Source: an uncultured bacterium (GTDB taxonomy: Bacteria > Verrucomicrobiota > Kiritimatiellia > CAIKKV01). From it: a DNA stretch of 64,000 nucleotides. A model generated the notes under the pieces. The model was not told the DNA's origin and did no database searches. It saw nothing but the letters and a program-made list of their open reading frames with translations. This document shows, piece by piece, positions 9,432 through 17,647 of the stretch. Made by a program: the position numbers and the translations under genes. Positions within the stretch are counted from its first letter, which is position 1. The number at the start of each line of letters is the position of its first letter. The DNA is taken from NCBI GenBank assembly GCA_938038445.1, contig CALHRZ010000006.1, positions 62,001 through 126,000 on the forward strand. The letters are read 5' to 3'.

Positions 9432-9451
9432 GGGGATACCATGTCCCTTCC
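9432..9451 (-). repeat. Inverted repeat, right end of the IS481-like remnant
   Basis: Mate of 8701-8720 (19/20). Both copies point inwards and enclose the transposase fragment. Confidence 0.7.
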
Positions 9452-9532
9452 GTGTTCCACGCGTAGAAGGACTCGCCCTTGCTTTGTCTTCCCTTTTGGC
9501 TTATTGTAATCATTCGTATTTTAAGGAGCCCC

Positions 9533-11206
9533 ATGCCCACTTCCGACTATCGAATCGTCCTCGGCGGAGAAGCAGGTCAAGGACTGCAAACCCTGGGCGC
9601 TCTTCTGTCACGTGCCCTCGTCCGCGCTGGCTTCCATCTTGTCGTTACCCAATCCTATCTCTCCCGCATCCGGGGCGGCCACAACGAGTTCGCCATCCGA
9701 TTTTCACTCGCTCCCCTGCACAGTGACCGCGAAGCCTGCGATCTGCTCGTTGCCTTCGACACCGAATCCCTGCCAGCCCAAACCCCGTTCCTAACCCCCG
9801 AAAGCCGCATCATCGCCCCCACATCCCTTGCCCTTGTCCACCCGCGTCTTACGCCAATCCCAACGGACCATTTTGGCCCCCGATCACTCGAAAATACGGC
9901 GATGGCCGGCGTTCTTGGGACTTGGCTCGGCCTTCCCATGTCTCTTCTGCTCGAAACCCTACTGGATCTCCTCGGCAAAAAATCTCAGACCCATGAAAAT
10001 GAAACGGTCCTTCGCGCGGCCGTGGAATGGGCCAATGCTACACCTCCCCCTCTTCGCAACCTCCCGACTCTTCCGCCTTCCCCTCCACGCCGGTTAATGA
10101 TCAACGGAAATGAAGCGTTGGCCCTGGGGGCCATTGCCGGCGGCCTTCGTTTCGCCGCCTTTTACCCCATGACGCCTGCGACATCTCTTTCTCTTGCCCT
10201 GATTCGGCATGCGGACGCGGCCGGCCTAATCGTGGAACAAGCCGAGGATGAAATCGCCGCAATCAACATGGCGATCGGCGCTTCCTTTGCAGGCGCACCC
10301 TCCCTTGTCGCCACCTCCGGCGGGGGCTTTGCCCTCATGACTGAAGGGGTAAGCCTTGCGGCCATGACCGAAACACCCATCGTGATCGTCGTCGCCCAAC
10401 GCCCGGCTCCCGCAACAGGTCTTCCCACCCGAACGGAACAAGGCGACCTCGAATTTGTCCTCCACGCAGGACACGGCGAATTTCCGCGCGCAATCCTAAC
10501 GCCCGGCAATCCCCAACAGTGTTTTGCGCTGGCGCAAAAGGCGATGCTCCTGGCGGAACTGTTCCAAGGTCCGGTTTTTCTATTGACCGATCAGTATCTC
10601 GCTGATTCCTACCGTGCCGTCGACCCCTTTCCCACCGCCCCTTTCGAATTCCCTTCCCGCGTTTCTCCGCCTCAAACCCCCTACCAACGATACGCTTTCA
10701 CCCCCAACGGCATCTCCCCTCGCGCCGTCCCACAGCCGGGTATTCGTTTCGTCGTCGCCGATAGCGATGAGCACACCCCAGACGGCCACATCACGGAAGA
10801 CCTGGAAATCCGCCGCCGAATGGTGGAAAAACGCCTCGCCAAAGCACGCGGCCTTGCCACCCAAGCAATTACGCCCGACCGGTATGGTCCATCCACAGCG
10901 GAACAACTCTTCGTCTGCTGGGGGTCCACCCTCGGCCCTGCCGTGGAAGCGGCGGAACGGCTCACGGCACAGGGTCAGCCCACCGCCGTTCTTCATTTTA
11001 GCCAGGTCTGGCCCCTCACGCCCGAAACAATCGTCCCGCTTCTCCGTGACGCCCGCCATGTCCATGTCGTAGAAGGAAATGCAACGGGACAATTCGCCCG
11101 CCTTCTACGACGGGAAACCGGTCTCGATTTTCCCTCCCGCATCAATCGCTATGACGGCCTTCCCTTCACACCTGAAACTCTTCTGCGAGCCCTGCGCCAT
11201 GAATGA
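9533..11206 (+). CDS. korA: 2-oxoacid:ferredoxin oxidoreductase, fused gamma-alpha subunit
   Basis: 557 residues from ATG 9533, chosen over the track's 9479 because AAGGAG lies 4 nt upstream. Residues 5-185 are the gamma domain (GGEAGQGLQ and SYLSRIRGGHNEF); from about 188 the alpha pyrimidine-binding domain starts (INGNEALALGAIAGG, FYPMTPATS). This gamma-alpha arrangement is that of the two-subunit KorAB class, which oxidatively decarboxylates 2-oxoacids to acyl-CoA and reduces ferredoxin. Substrate (2-oxoglutarate or a branched or aromatic 2-oxoacid) cannot be told from sequence. It overlaps korB by 8 bases. It supports an anaerobic or ferredoxin-based metabolism. Confidence 0.92.
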   Translation: MPTSDYRIVLGGEAGQGLQTLGALLSRALVRAGFHLVVTQSYLSRIRGGHNEFAIRFSLAPLHSDREACDLLVAFDTESLPAQTPFLTPESRIIAPTSLALVHPRLTPIPTDHFGPRSLENTAMAGVLGTWLGLPMSLLLETLLDLLGKKSQTHENETVLRAAVEWANATPPPLRNLPTLPPSPPRRLMINGNEALALGAIAGGLRFAAFYPMTPATSLSLALIRHADAAGLIVEQAEDEIAAINMAIGASFAGAPSLVATSGGGFALMTEGVSLAAMTETPIVIVVAQRPAPATGLPTRTEQGDLEFVLHAGHGEFPRAILTPGNPQQCFALAQKAMLLAELFQGPVFLLTDQYLADSYRAVDPFPTAPFEFPSRVSPPQTPYQRYAFTPNGISPRAVPQPGIRFVVADSDEHTPDGHITEDLEIRRRMVEKRLAKARGLATQAITPDRYGPSTAEQLFVCWGSTLGPAVEAAERLTAQGQPTAVLHFSQVWPLTPETIVPLLRDARHVHVVEGNATGQFARLLRRETGLDFPSRINRYDGLPFTPETLLRALRHE

Positions 11207-12062
11207 GTCACCTGCCCCTGCACTGGCCGACTACGGCCAATACGAAACCGCCTGGTGCCCCGGCTGCGGTAACTTCCATATCCTCAAAGCCCTCAAACAA
11301 GCTCTGCTCGAAGCGCAGCTTCCTCCTGACCACGTCCTGCTGGTATCCGGCATCGGCCAGGCAGCCAAAACGCCTCATTATCTGAACGCTCACGTCTTCA
11401 ATGGTCTCCATGGACGCGCCCTGCCTGTAGCAACCGGTATTGCACTCGCAAACCCCGAACTGGAAATCATCGTCGAAAGCGGCGACGGCTGCGTATACGG
11501 AGAAGGAGGAAATCACTTCCTCGCCGCCATCCGACGCAACGTCAACGTCACCCTTCTCGTCCATGATAACCAGGTGTACGGGCTGACCAAAGGACAAGCC
11601 AGTCCCACCTCTCTGCCCGGGACCGTAACCAAAGCCCAACCCCACGGCGTGTTCTCCGCTCCCTTCAACCCCGTCGGAATTGCCGTTGCCATGCGCGCGA
11701 ATTTCGTCGCCCGCGGATTTTCGGGCGAGCCGGAGGGTCTCTCCGCCCTCATCCGGCAAGCCCTTATGCATCCCGGCTTTTCCTTTGTGGAAATCCTTCA
11801 GCCCTGCGTTTCTTTCAACAAAATCAATACCTTCAAATGGTACAAGGACCATTCCTTTCCCCTTCCCCCCGACTACGATCCAACCGATTGGTCGTCGGCA
11901 ATGAAAATGGCCTTCGAATCGGATCGCCTCCCCCTGGGCGTTCTATGGATGGATCACCGCCCGCCTTTCGAATCCCATTTTCCTGCTGTCCACGAAGGAT
12001 TATGGAAGGTCCGCCTCCCCTCTCCCGCACTCCTCGAGACGCTGTTTGATTCCTACCGCTGA
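11199..12062 (+). CDS. korB: 2-oxoacid:ferredoxin oxidoreductase, beta (TPP) subunit
   Basis: 287 residues from ATG 11199; the track's upstream start would run deep inside korA. It has WCPGCGNF (Cys pair near residues 20 and 23), the thiamine-diphosphate/Mg motif GDGCVYGEGGNHF and NVTLLVHDNQVYGLTKGQ. QPCVSFNKINTFKWYK is typical of the class; the fourth [4Fe-4S] cysteine is probably in the QPC stretch. It forms the catalytic complex with KorA. No separate ferredoxin (delta) gene is present, as expected for this subclass. Confidence 0.93.
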   Translation: MNESPAPALADYGQYETAWCPGCGNFHILKALKQALLEAQLPPDHVLLVSGIGQAAKTPHYLNAHVFNGLHGRALPVATGIALANPELEIIVESGDGCVYGEGGNHFLAAIRRNVNVTLLVHDNQVYGLTKGQASPTSLPGTVTKAQPHGVFSAPFNPVGIAVAMRANFVARGFSGEPEGLSALIRQALMHPGFSFVEILQPCVSFNKINTFKWYKDHSFPLPPDYDPTDWSSAMKMAFESDRLPLGVLWMDHRPPFESHFPAVHEGLWKVRLPSPALLETLFDSYR

Positions 12063-12155
12063 ATCCTTTCCCTCGATAACCGCCTCGGCCATTTTGTCGT
12101 GACACGGTCTTCTTCTCCCATCATAGTATAAACAGTTTCATCCGGAGAATTGCCC

Positions 12156-12896
12156 TTGTCGCTTCTTCATGTGCATTTTTTCAGCCGAGCGCTCATAAAA
12201 AATACCGCGCTGGCGGTTCTGATGCCCGATCAGGGCAATCCGCCGTTCCCTACTCTCTACCTCTTGCACGGCTTGAGCGACGATCACACGATTTGGATCC
12301 GCCGCACCAGCCTCGAACGCTATGTTCAGGAACTTCCCCTCACCGTCGTCATGCCCGCCGCCGATCGCTCCTTTTATGTCAATAACCCACACGTCGAGGG
12401 CGCCGCTTACGCCGATTTCATCGCCGAAGATGTCGTCGACTACTGCGAACGGATCTTCCCCCTCCGGAGAGAGCGAAGTGCACGCGCACTTGCGGGGTTC
12501 AGCATGGGCGGCTACGGCGCCATCATGTTGGCATTACGACATTCGGACCGTTTTGGAGCCGCCGCCTCCCACGCCGGCGCTCTCGGCTTCGGCCATCGGC
12601 CGTACCGCCCCGAATTACAAGCCATCGCAGACGCCGCAGGACCGGGATACGACTGTTTCGAACTGGCCGGCCGGGCGGCCGCCAATCCGGATCTTTCCCC
12701 GCCGCGTCTCCGACTCGACTGCGGTTTGGAAGATTTCCTCCTAGCCGACAACCAGGCTTTTCATCGCCATCTCGAGACGATCGGCTACGCCCACGAATAC
12801 CGGGAAAACCCCGGCGGCCACACCTGGGAATATTGCGATCGCCATATTCAAGACACGATTCGCTTTCTTGTGAATTTCTTTTCCGGCCCCCGATAA
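12156..12896 (+). CDS. Esterase of the esterase D / S-formylglutathione hydrolase family
   Basis: 246 residues. It has LLHGLSDDH, the nucleophile elbow GFSMGGYGA, a candidate acid in CGLEDFLLADN and a His in GGHTWEYCDRH, the PF00756 putative esterase layout with its complete catalytic triad. No signal peptide, so cytosolic. The substrate could be S-formylglutathione or, more likely here, acetylated sugars; this cannot be settled. The TTG at 12156 is preferred over the track's TTG 12150 because GGAG then lies 8 nt upstream; no ATG is available. A TATAAA lies at 12127 but has no good -35. Confidence 0.8.
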   Translation: MSLLHVHFFSRALIKNTALAVLMPDQGNPPFPTLYLLHGLSDDHTIWIRRTSLERYVQELPLTVVMPAADRSFYVNNPHVEGAAYADFIAEDVVDYCERIFPLRRERSARALAGFSMGGYGAIMLALRHSDRFGAAASHAGALGFGHRPYRPELQAIADAAGPGYDCFELAGRAAANPDLSPPRLRLDCGLEDFLLADNQAFHRHLETIGYAHEYRENPGGHTWEYCDRHIQDTIRFLVNFFSGPR

Positions 12897-13008
12897 AACA
12901 TCCAAGTCACTCGCACAGCAAGACTTGTACACTCTGCGATAAAACCTCAGGGGAGCAAGGTCGCGCATTGAAGTTGTCTTTTGCCTATGTTCTGATAAAA
13001 GTAGCCTG

Positions 13009-14124
13009 ATGTTCCTGTTTCTTTCTCTTGCCATCCTCCTCTATGCAGTGCCCCACGCGGCCCTCTATGCTTGGATCCGCCGCGCCCTTCCCCCATGGCC
13101 GCCCCTTCGCATGGCCGTTCTACTGGTCATCCTCGCCCTCATGGCCGCCTTTTACATCGGGTTTGCTCTCTTCCGAGCGGATCATCCAACCGCCCGCTTT
13201 GTTCTCCCTTTGGCCTTCCTCTGGATGGCCCTAGTCTTCTGGGCCTTCTGCGCCGGATCCGTCACAGAACTCTGGAACCTATCCGCCCGCATCGTTCCCC
13301 ATCTCGTTTCCCCGCTCGCTCCCCGTCGCCAGATTCTTTTCATGAGTTACGCCTGCCTCGGAGCCCTTCTGTGGAGCTCCGCCGAAGCCCGCACACTTCG
13401 TATCCGGCGCTTCACCCTCCCCCTGCTTCCCCCCACCACCTCCCCCCTCCGTATCGCCCATTTCTCCGACCTGCATCTCGGCGGACTCGCCCCACGGAAT
13501 CATGCCCTCAGGATCGTCCGCGCCTTGGAGTCCCTCGCCCCAGACATGGTTCTCAGCTCCGGAGATTTCATGGATGCCCCCGTAGCCCATATTACAGCCG
13601 AACTCGACCGGTTCGCCGCCCTGCGACCCCCTTACGGAAAATACGGCGTGCTCGGCAATCACGAGTTTTATCAGGGCCTCGATCAAGCACTCCACGCCCA
13701 CCAACGCGCCGGCTTCCGCCTTCTGCGAGGCGAATGGATCGAAGCGGCACCCGGCCTTCTTCTGGCAGGTGTGGACGATCGCGATGGCCATCGTCTGGGC
13801 CACCCGACGGCATCCGATGAAAACCGCGCCCTTCCCGTTGGCCCTTCCGGCAGCTGCATCGTCATCCTTCTCAAGCACCGCCCCTCCACCACCGCTGCCG
13901 CAGCCTCCCGCGCCGATCTCCAGCTCTCCGGACACACCCATGGAGGACAGATTTTCCCGTTCGATTTCTTTGTCCGCCTCCTCAATCCCCGCCTTGCCGG
14001 CTGGCACACCGTCCCCCCTCGTCTTCGCCTCTATGTCTCCCAAGGGGCAGGATTCTGGGGTCCACCTCTTCGCCTTTTTGCTCCCCCTGAAATCACCCTA
14101 ATCGAACTTACCCACTCCCCATGA
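13009..14124 (+). CDS. Membrane-anchored metallophosphoesterase (YkuE/YaeI-like)
   Basis: 371 residues. Four or five hydrophobic segments fill the first 130 residues; the rest is a calcineurin-like phosphoesterase with all motifs: SDLHLGG, SSGDFMD, GNHEFYQ and SGHTHGGQ, supplying the two-metal ligands. Relatives act on phospholipid headgroups or UDP-sugar lipids at the membrane. No clear Shine-Dalgarno before the ATG. The stop overlaps the next ORF by ATGA, so it heads a small operon with the GH2 relic and a Gfo/Idh/MocA gene. Confidence 0.88.
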   Translation: MFLFLSLAILLYAVPHAALYAWIRRALPPWPPLRMAVLLVILALMAAFYIGFALFRADHPTARFVLPLAFLWMALVFWAFCAGSVTELWNLSARIVPHLVSPLAPRRQILFMSYACLGALLWSSAEARTLRIRRFTLPLLPPTTSPLRIAHFSDLHLGGLAPRNHALRIVRALESLAPDMVLSSGDFMDAPVAHITAELDRFAALRPPYGKYGVLGNHEFYQGLDQALHAHQRAGFRLLRGEWIEAAPGLLLAGVDDRDGHRLGHPTASDENRALPVGPSGSCIVILLKHRPSTTAAAASRADLQLSGHTHGGQIFPFDFFVRLLNPRLAGWHTVPPRLRLYVSQGAGFWGPPLRLFAPPEITLIELTHSP

Positions 14125-14552
14125 ACCGAAGATTTCCCCTCCATCCTACTCGCTCCGTTTTTCCGCTCGACGGCCTGTGGAATTTCCTCCCTGAAGAACG
14201 CCCTCGCCGCCGCACGCCCGCCCCAAACTCCTACCCCGAACCGTTACCGGTCCCCGGCGTATGGGAAATGGCAACTCCTCATTCCCGTAAATGGACGGAA
14301 CCCTATCAGGCCGAACTGCTCCGCCGCCCCCTTCGCCTCCTCTGGACCACGACGGAACTCAGCGGCGTCGCCCTCTGGCATTTCTGCGGTGTCCGGACCA
14401 GCGATCGCCTTCTGAGCCGCATCCGGGAATACAACAACAAAGGGCTCCTGACCGAATACCGCCTCCCCAAAGAATCCTTCACAATCGTCCAGGAGTTTTT
14501 CCAATCAAGCCCGTCGTTTGCGCATCCCGATGCTCAGGAGAATGCTCCATGA
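14121..14552 (+). CDS. Internally deleted glycoside hydrolase family 2 relic (N- and C-terminal ends joined in frame)
   Basis: 143 residues. Residues 1-55 (FPLDGLWNF, PLPVPGVWE) look like the start of a GH2 beta-glucuronidase/galactosidase sugar-binding domain. From about residue 58 (WTEPYQAELLRRPL, GVALWHFCGVRTSD, REYNNKGLLTEYRLPKES) it looks like the last turns and tail of the GH2 barrel. The whole middle, including both catalytic glutamates, is absent, so it cannot be a working glycosidase. It overlaps both neighbours by 4 bases (ATGA), so the reading frame and coupling were kept. Either a decaying gene held for coupling or a small repurposed protein. Confidence 0.65.
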   Translation: MNRRFPLHPTRSVFPLDGLWNFLPEERPRRRTPAPNSYPEPLPVPGVWEMATPHSRKWTEPYQAELLRRPLRLLWTTTELSGVALWHFCGVRTSDRLLSRIREYNNKGLLTEYRLPKESFTIVQEFFQSSPSFAHPDAQENAP

Positions 14553-15583
14553 TTCGCCTCGCCTTTGCCGGATTCCGTCACGGCCATATCTTCTCGCTCC
14601 TTAACCATGCCCGCAAAACCCCCCGCATCGCTATCGTGGCCGCCTGCGAGGAAGACACCGCTACCCGCGAGCAGACGATCCAAAAAGGCAGCGCGCCCAT
14701 CTCCCACTCCTCCTTCGCCCAAATGCTCGAGGAAACGGAATGTGACGCCGTTGCAATTGGGGATTATTACGCCAAGCGTGGCGCACTGGCCATCGAAGCC
14801 CTCCGACGTGGTCTCCATGTTATTTCCGACAAACCTCTCTGCACCCGTCTGGAAGAGTTCGAAACCATTCAAACCCTTTGCCGAGACCGGGGATTGAGCC
14901 TCGGCCTTCAACTCGACCTGCGGGATAACGGTCTGATGCGGCGCGCCCGCCAAATCGTGCGAAAAGGGATCCTCGGCGACGTTCATGCGGTCGTCGTAAC
15001 CGCCGAACATCCTCTCCTGAAAGGCTCGAGGCCGTCCTGGTACTTCGAACCCGGCTGCCACGGCGGTACCCTGAACGACATTGCAATCCATGCCGTGGAC
15101 CTCATCCCCTGGATCACCGGTCTCCCTTTTGATCGCATCGAATCCGCCCGCACCTGGAACATCCAAACCGCCGATACCCCATGGATGAAGGATGGGGCTC
15201 AATTCATGGCGGTCTTGAAGAACGGGGGCGGCGTTCTGGGCGAGGTCTCTTACCTTATGCCGGATTCCCAGGGCTATACCCTTCCACCCTATTGGCGGCT
15301 CACCTTGTTCGGAACACAGGGAGTCTTGGAAGTCGTGCCCACCCGTTCCACATTGTGGTTGGCACGCAAAGGGGAGCAACAAATGACCGAACAGCCCCCC
15401 GATGAACCCTCGCCCGGCGGCTATCTGAACGATTTTCTCGACGAGATTGAAGGCCGGCCCAATCCCGATGGGCTCACCACGGAAACCGTCCTTCGGACCA
15501 CCCGCATCGCACTGCTTCTTCAAAAAGCGGCGGACGAATCATTGACCCGACTTCCGCTCGAACAAGAACTGTCAGATCCGTGA
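14549..15583 (+). CDS. Gfo/Idh/MocA family NAD(P)-dependent oxidoreductase
   Basis: 344 residues from ATG 14549 with CAGGAG 7 nt upstream. The track start (14291) lies in the GH2 relic. N-terminal Rossmann domain (LAFAGFRHGHI, a variant of GxGxxG), HVISDKPL in the place of the usual EKP motif, and NDIAIHAVDLIPW with the candidate catalytic residues. Family members oxidise or reduce sugar hydroxyls or ketones using tightly held NAD(P). The Asp for Glu change in the EKP motif is a known variant. Its 3-prime end overlaps the end of parB by 12 bases (convergent). Confidence 0.85.
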   Translation: MIRLAFAGFRHGHIFSLLNHARKTPRIAIVAACEEDTATREQTIQKGSAPISHSSFAQMLEETECDAVAIGDYYAKRGALAIEALRRGLHVISDKPLCTRLEEFETIQTLCRDRGLSLGLQLDLRDNGLMRRARQIVRKGILGDVHAVVVTAEHPLLKGSRPSWYFEPGCHGGTLNDIAIHAVDLIPWITGLPFDRIESARTWNIQTADTPWMKDGAQFMAVLKNGGGVLGEVSYLMPDSQGYTLPPYWRLTLFGTQGVLEVVPTRSTLWLARKGEQQMTEQPPDEPSPGGYLNDFLDEIEGRPNPDGLTTETVLRTTRIALLLQKAADESLTRLPLEQELSDP

Positions 15584-16522
15584 CAGATCCGCCTCTTCCC
15601 GATGGGGAATCCCCATCAGTTCCAAAATCCGATTAAAATCGGCCGCGCTGCAATATTCGATTTCGATCCGCCCACGTTCTGTTCCATCCCCGGCATCTCC
15701 CCCTCCCAAAGGAACTATCCGAACGAGAGTCCCAAAATGACGCTGAAGCGTCTCCGCCAGATGGGTCATCTGGGGATGAAGGGCCCGGATTTTCCGCGAT
15801 TCCTTCCGCATAGAAGGCTGGCCGCCACGGGCGACTTTCTGTTCCAATTCCCGGACGGACCATCCCCGACGAACGGCATCCCGCGCCAGTTCCTCCCGCC
15901 TTTCCGGGTCTGGAACACTCAACAAAACCTTGGCATGCCCCGCGCTCAGTTGATTCTCAGCGATCAGTTGCCGGATGGAGGGAGAAAGTTGCAATAAGCG
16001 GATCGCATTGGCGACAGAAGCGCGAGCTCGGCCGGTCCGGGCCGCAATCGCCTCCTGGGTCAACCCGAACTTGTCGGCCAGTGCTTGATAAGCCTCGGCC
16101 TCTTCGATGGGGTTCAAGTCTTGCCGCTGAACGTTCTCGACCAGGGCAACTTCCAGGGCATCCTGATCGGCGGCATCGAGCAACAAGGCCGGGACCTCTT
16201 TCAGCCCCGCGTCCCGCGCCGCGCGCCAACGCCGTTCGCCGGCTATCAGCTCATACCGCTCGCCTGAACGCCGCACCAAAAGCGGCTGAAGCACTCCCCG
16301 CTCACGGATGGACGATGTCAGTTCCGCCATCGCCTCAGGGGCGAATTGACGACGGGGTTGCCAAGCGCTGGGTTGAATCTGATCCACCGGAATTTGGAGA
16401 ATAGACCGCCCCCCCATCGCGGTCGCCACAGCGACCTCCCGGCCGGCCAGGGATGGCGAAGACGCCGGGTGTTGCATCAGGACTTTCAATCCCCTCCCCA
16501 ACCCTCTCTTCGGCGTGCTCAT
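15572..16522 (-). CDS. parB: Chromosome-partitioning protein ParB
   Basis: 316 residues. The N-terminus (KRGLGRGLKVLM) is the ParA-interacting box type seen in chromosomal ParB. The ParB/sulfiredoxin CTP-binding domain follows (residues 40-130; PRRQF, GERRWRAAR) and then the helix-turn-helix (LTQEAIAARTGRARASVANAIRLL). The C-terminus should dimerise. It binds parS sites and loads SMC near the origin. GGGAGGAGC lies just before the ATG. No parA is adjacent in the window, which is unusual, and no parS consensus was spotted. It precedes no other partition gene; argC lies upstream on the same strand. Confidence 0.95.
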   Translation of the reverse strand: MSTPKRGLGRGLKVLMQHPASSPSLAGREVAVATAMGGRSILQIPVDQIQPSAWQPRRQFAPEAMAELTSSIRERGVLQPLLVRRSGERYELIAGERRWRAARDAGLKEVPALLLDAADQDALEVALVENVQRQDLNPIEEAEAYQALADKFGLTQEAIAARTGRARASVANAIRLLQLSPSIRQLIAENQLSAGHAKVLLSVPDPERREELARDAVRRGWSVRELEQKVARGGQPSMRKESRKIRALHPQMTHLAETLQRHFGTLVRIVPLGGGDAGDGTERGRIEIEYCSAADFNRILELMGIPHREEADLSRI

Positions 16523-16558
16523 TCAGCTCCTCCCGGGTGATTCCGCCTCGGCCGTCCT

Positions 16559-17617
16559 CTAGGGATACATGCCCGGCATCTTCAACCCTGTTTCCTCGGG
16601 CAGCCCGAGAAGCAGATTCATGTTCTGTAGCGCATTCCCCGCCTGCCCCTTCATCAGGTTATCAATGTGACTGATCACGCGCAAACGCCGCGTCCGTTCG
16701 TCCACATCCACGATTAAGTCACAAAAATTGCTTCCCCGTACATGCTGAGTCCCAATGCCGGAATCCCGGTTGTTCAACCGAACAAAGCGATTGTTCTGGT
16801 GGAACTCCCGGTAGGCTTCCCAGACCTGGGCGAAATTCAGCCCTTCCTTTAACGTGCCGTACAGGCAGGACAGAATACCCCGACAGGCCGGAATCACCTG
16901 CGCGGTGAACGTGACACAAACCGGGCGACCGGCCAGCCTTCCCAACTCTCGCTCCACCTCCATAACATGTTGATGACCGCTCAGGCGATAGGCGTTAATG
17001 AAATCATACCGAGCGGGGTAGTGGTGAAGGGGGGAAGCCTTTTTCCCCGCCCCCGAGACGCCGGTTTTGCAGTCGCAGATCAGGCTGTCGAGTTGCACCA
17101 GTTCGAAGGCCACTGCGGGCGAAAGTCCCAATAGACAACTGATGGCGAAACAACCCGGATTCCCAACCAGCCGGCGATCCAATCCGTATTCGGCTCTCCG
17201 GAGTTCCGGCAAGCCGTAAATGGTCTTTTCCAAAAGTTCGGGCGCCGCATGATGCGGGTCGCGCCCCAGCCGACGGGCATATTCCTCATAGTCGGACAGA
17301 ACGTTGAAGCGAAAATCGCCGCTAAAGTCCACCACCCGAGCCCCCCGCGCCAGTTCCCCCGGTGCCTGCTTCATTCCCACGCCATCCGGTGTGGAGAAAA
17401 AGACGACGTCCGTGGGTTCCTGAGCCCGCGGATCCTCCGGCGCAAGCAGCGGAAGATCGCAAAAACCTCGCAGGTGAGGATAGATCGCGCTCATCGGTTT
17501 CCCCACGTCCTGCGTGTCCACCAGGGTCGTCAGCTTAACTTCGGGATGCCGAAGCAATAGTTCCGTAATGCCCACGCCTCCATACCCCCCCGCTCCAACA
17601 ACCTTTGCCGTGCGCAT
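16559..17617 (-). CDS. argC: N-acetyl-gamma-glutamyl-phosphate reductase
   Basis: 352 residues. Nucleotide-binding GAGGYGGVGITELLLRHPEV, DFSGDFRF, and the catalytic Cys in VGNPGCFA, followed by KTGVSGAGKK and SGHQHVMEVE with the active-site His. ArgC reduces N-acetylglutamyl phosphate to the semialdehyde in arginine synthesis. GGAAAGGAC precedes the start. No other arg gene is next to it; an M20 deacylase 3.8 kb away on the other strand could be ArgE but is not in the same operon. Confidence 0.95.
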   Translation of the reverse strand: MRTAKVVGAGGYGGVGITELLLRHPEVKLTTLVDTQDVGKPMSAIYPHLRGFCDLPLLAPEDPRAQEPTDVVFFSTPDGVGMKQAPGELARGARVVDFSGDFRFNVLSDYEEYARRLGRDPHHAAPELLEKTIYGLPELRRAEYGLDRRLVGNPGCFAISCLLGLSPAVAFELVQLDSLICDCKTGVSGAGKKASPLHHYPARYDFINAYRLSGHQHVMEVERELGRLAGRPVCVTFTAQVIPACRGILSCLYGTLKEGLNFAQVWEAYREFHQNNRFVRLNNRDSGIGTQHVRGSNFCDLIVDVDERTRRLRVISHIDNLMKGQAGNALQNMNLLLGLPEETGLKMPGMYP

Positions 17618-17647
17618 CGCACTTTGTCCTTTCCGCCTTTTTGCCGA

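Larger units (their letters stand above)
8701..9451 (-). mobile_element. Decayed IS481-like insertion sequence
   Basis: A remnant of an rve-type transposase gene (8821-9243) is bracketed by inverted repeats at 8701-8720 and 9432-9451 that match at 19 of 20 positions. The element fills most of the 960-base gap between nadD and korA. At about 750 bp it is shorter than an intact IS481-type element (about 1 kb), and the transposase lacks its helix-turn-helix domain, so it is not autonomous. No target-site duplication was found. Confidence 0.6.
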
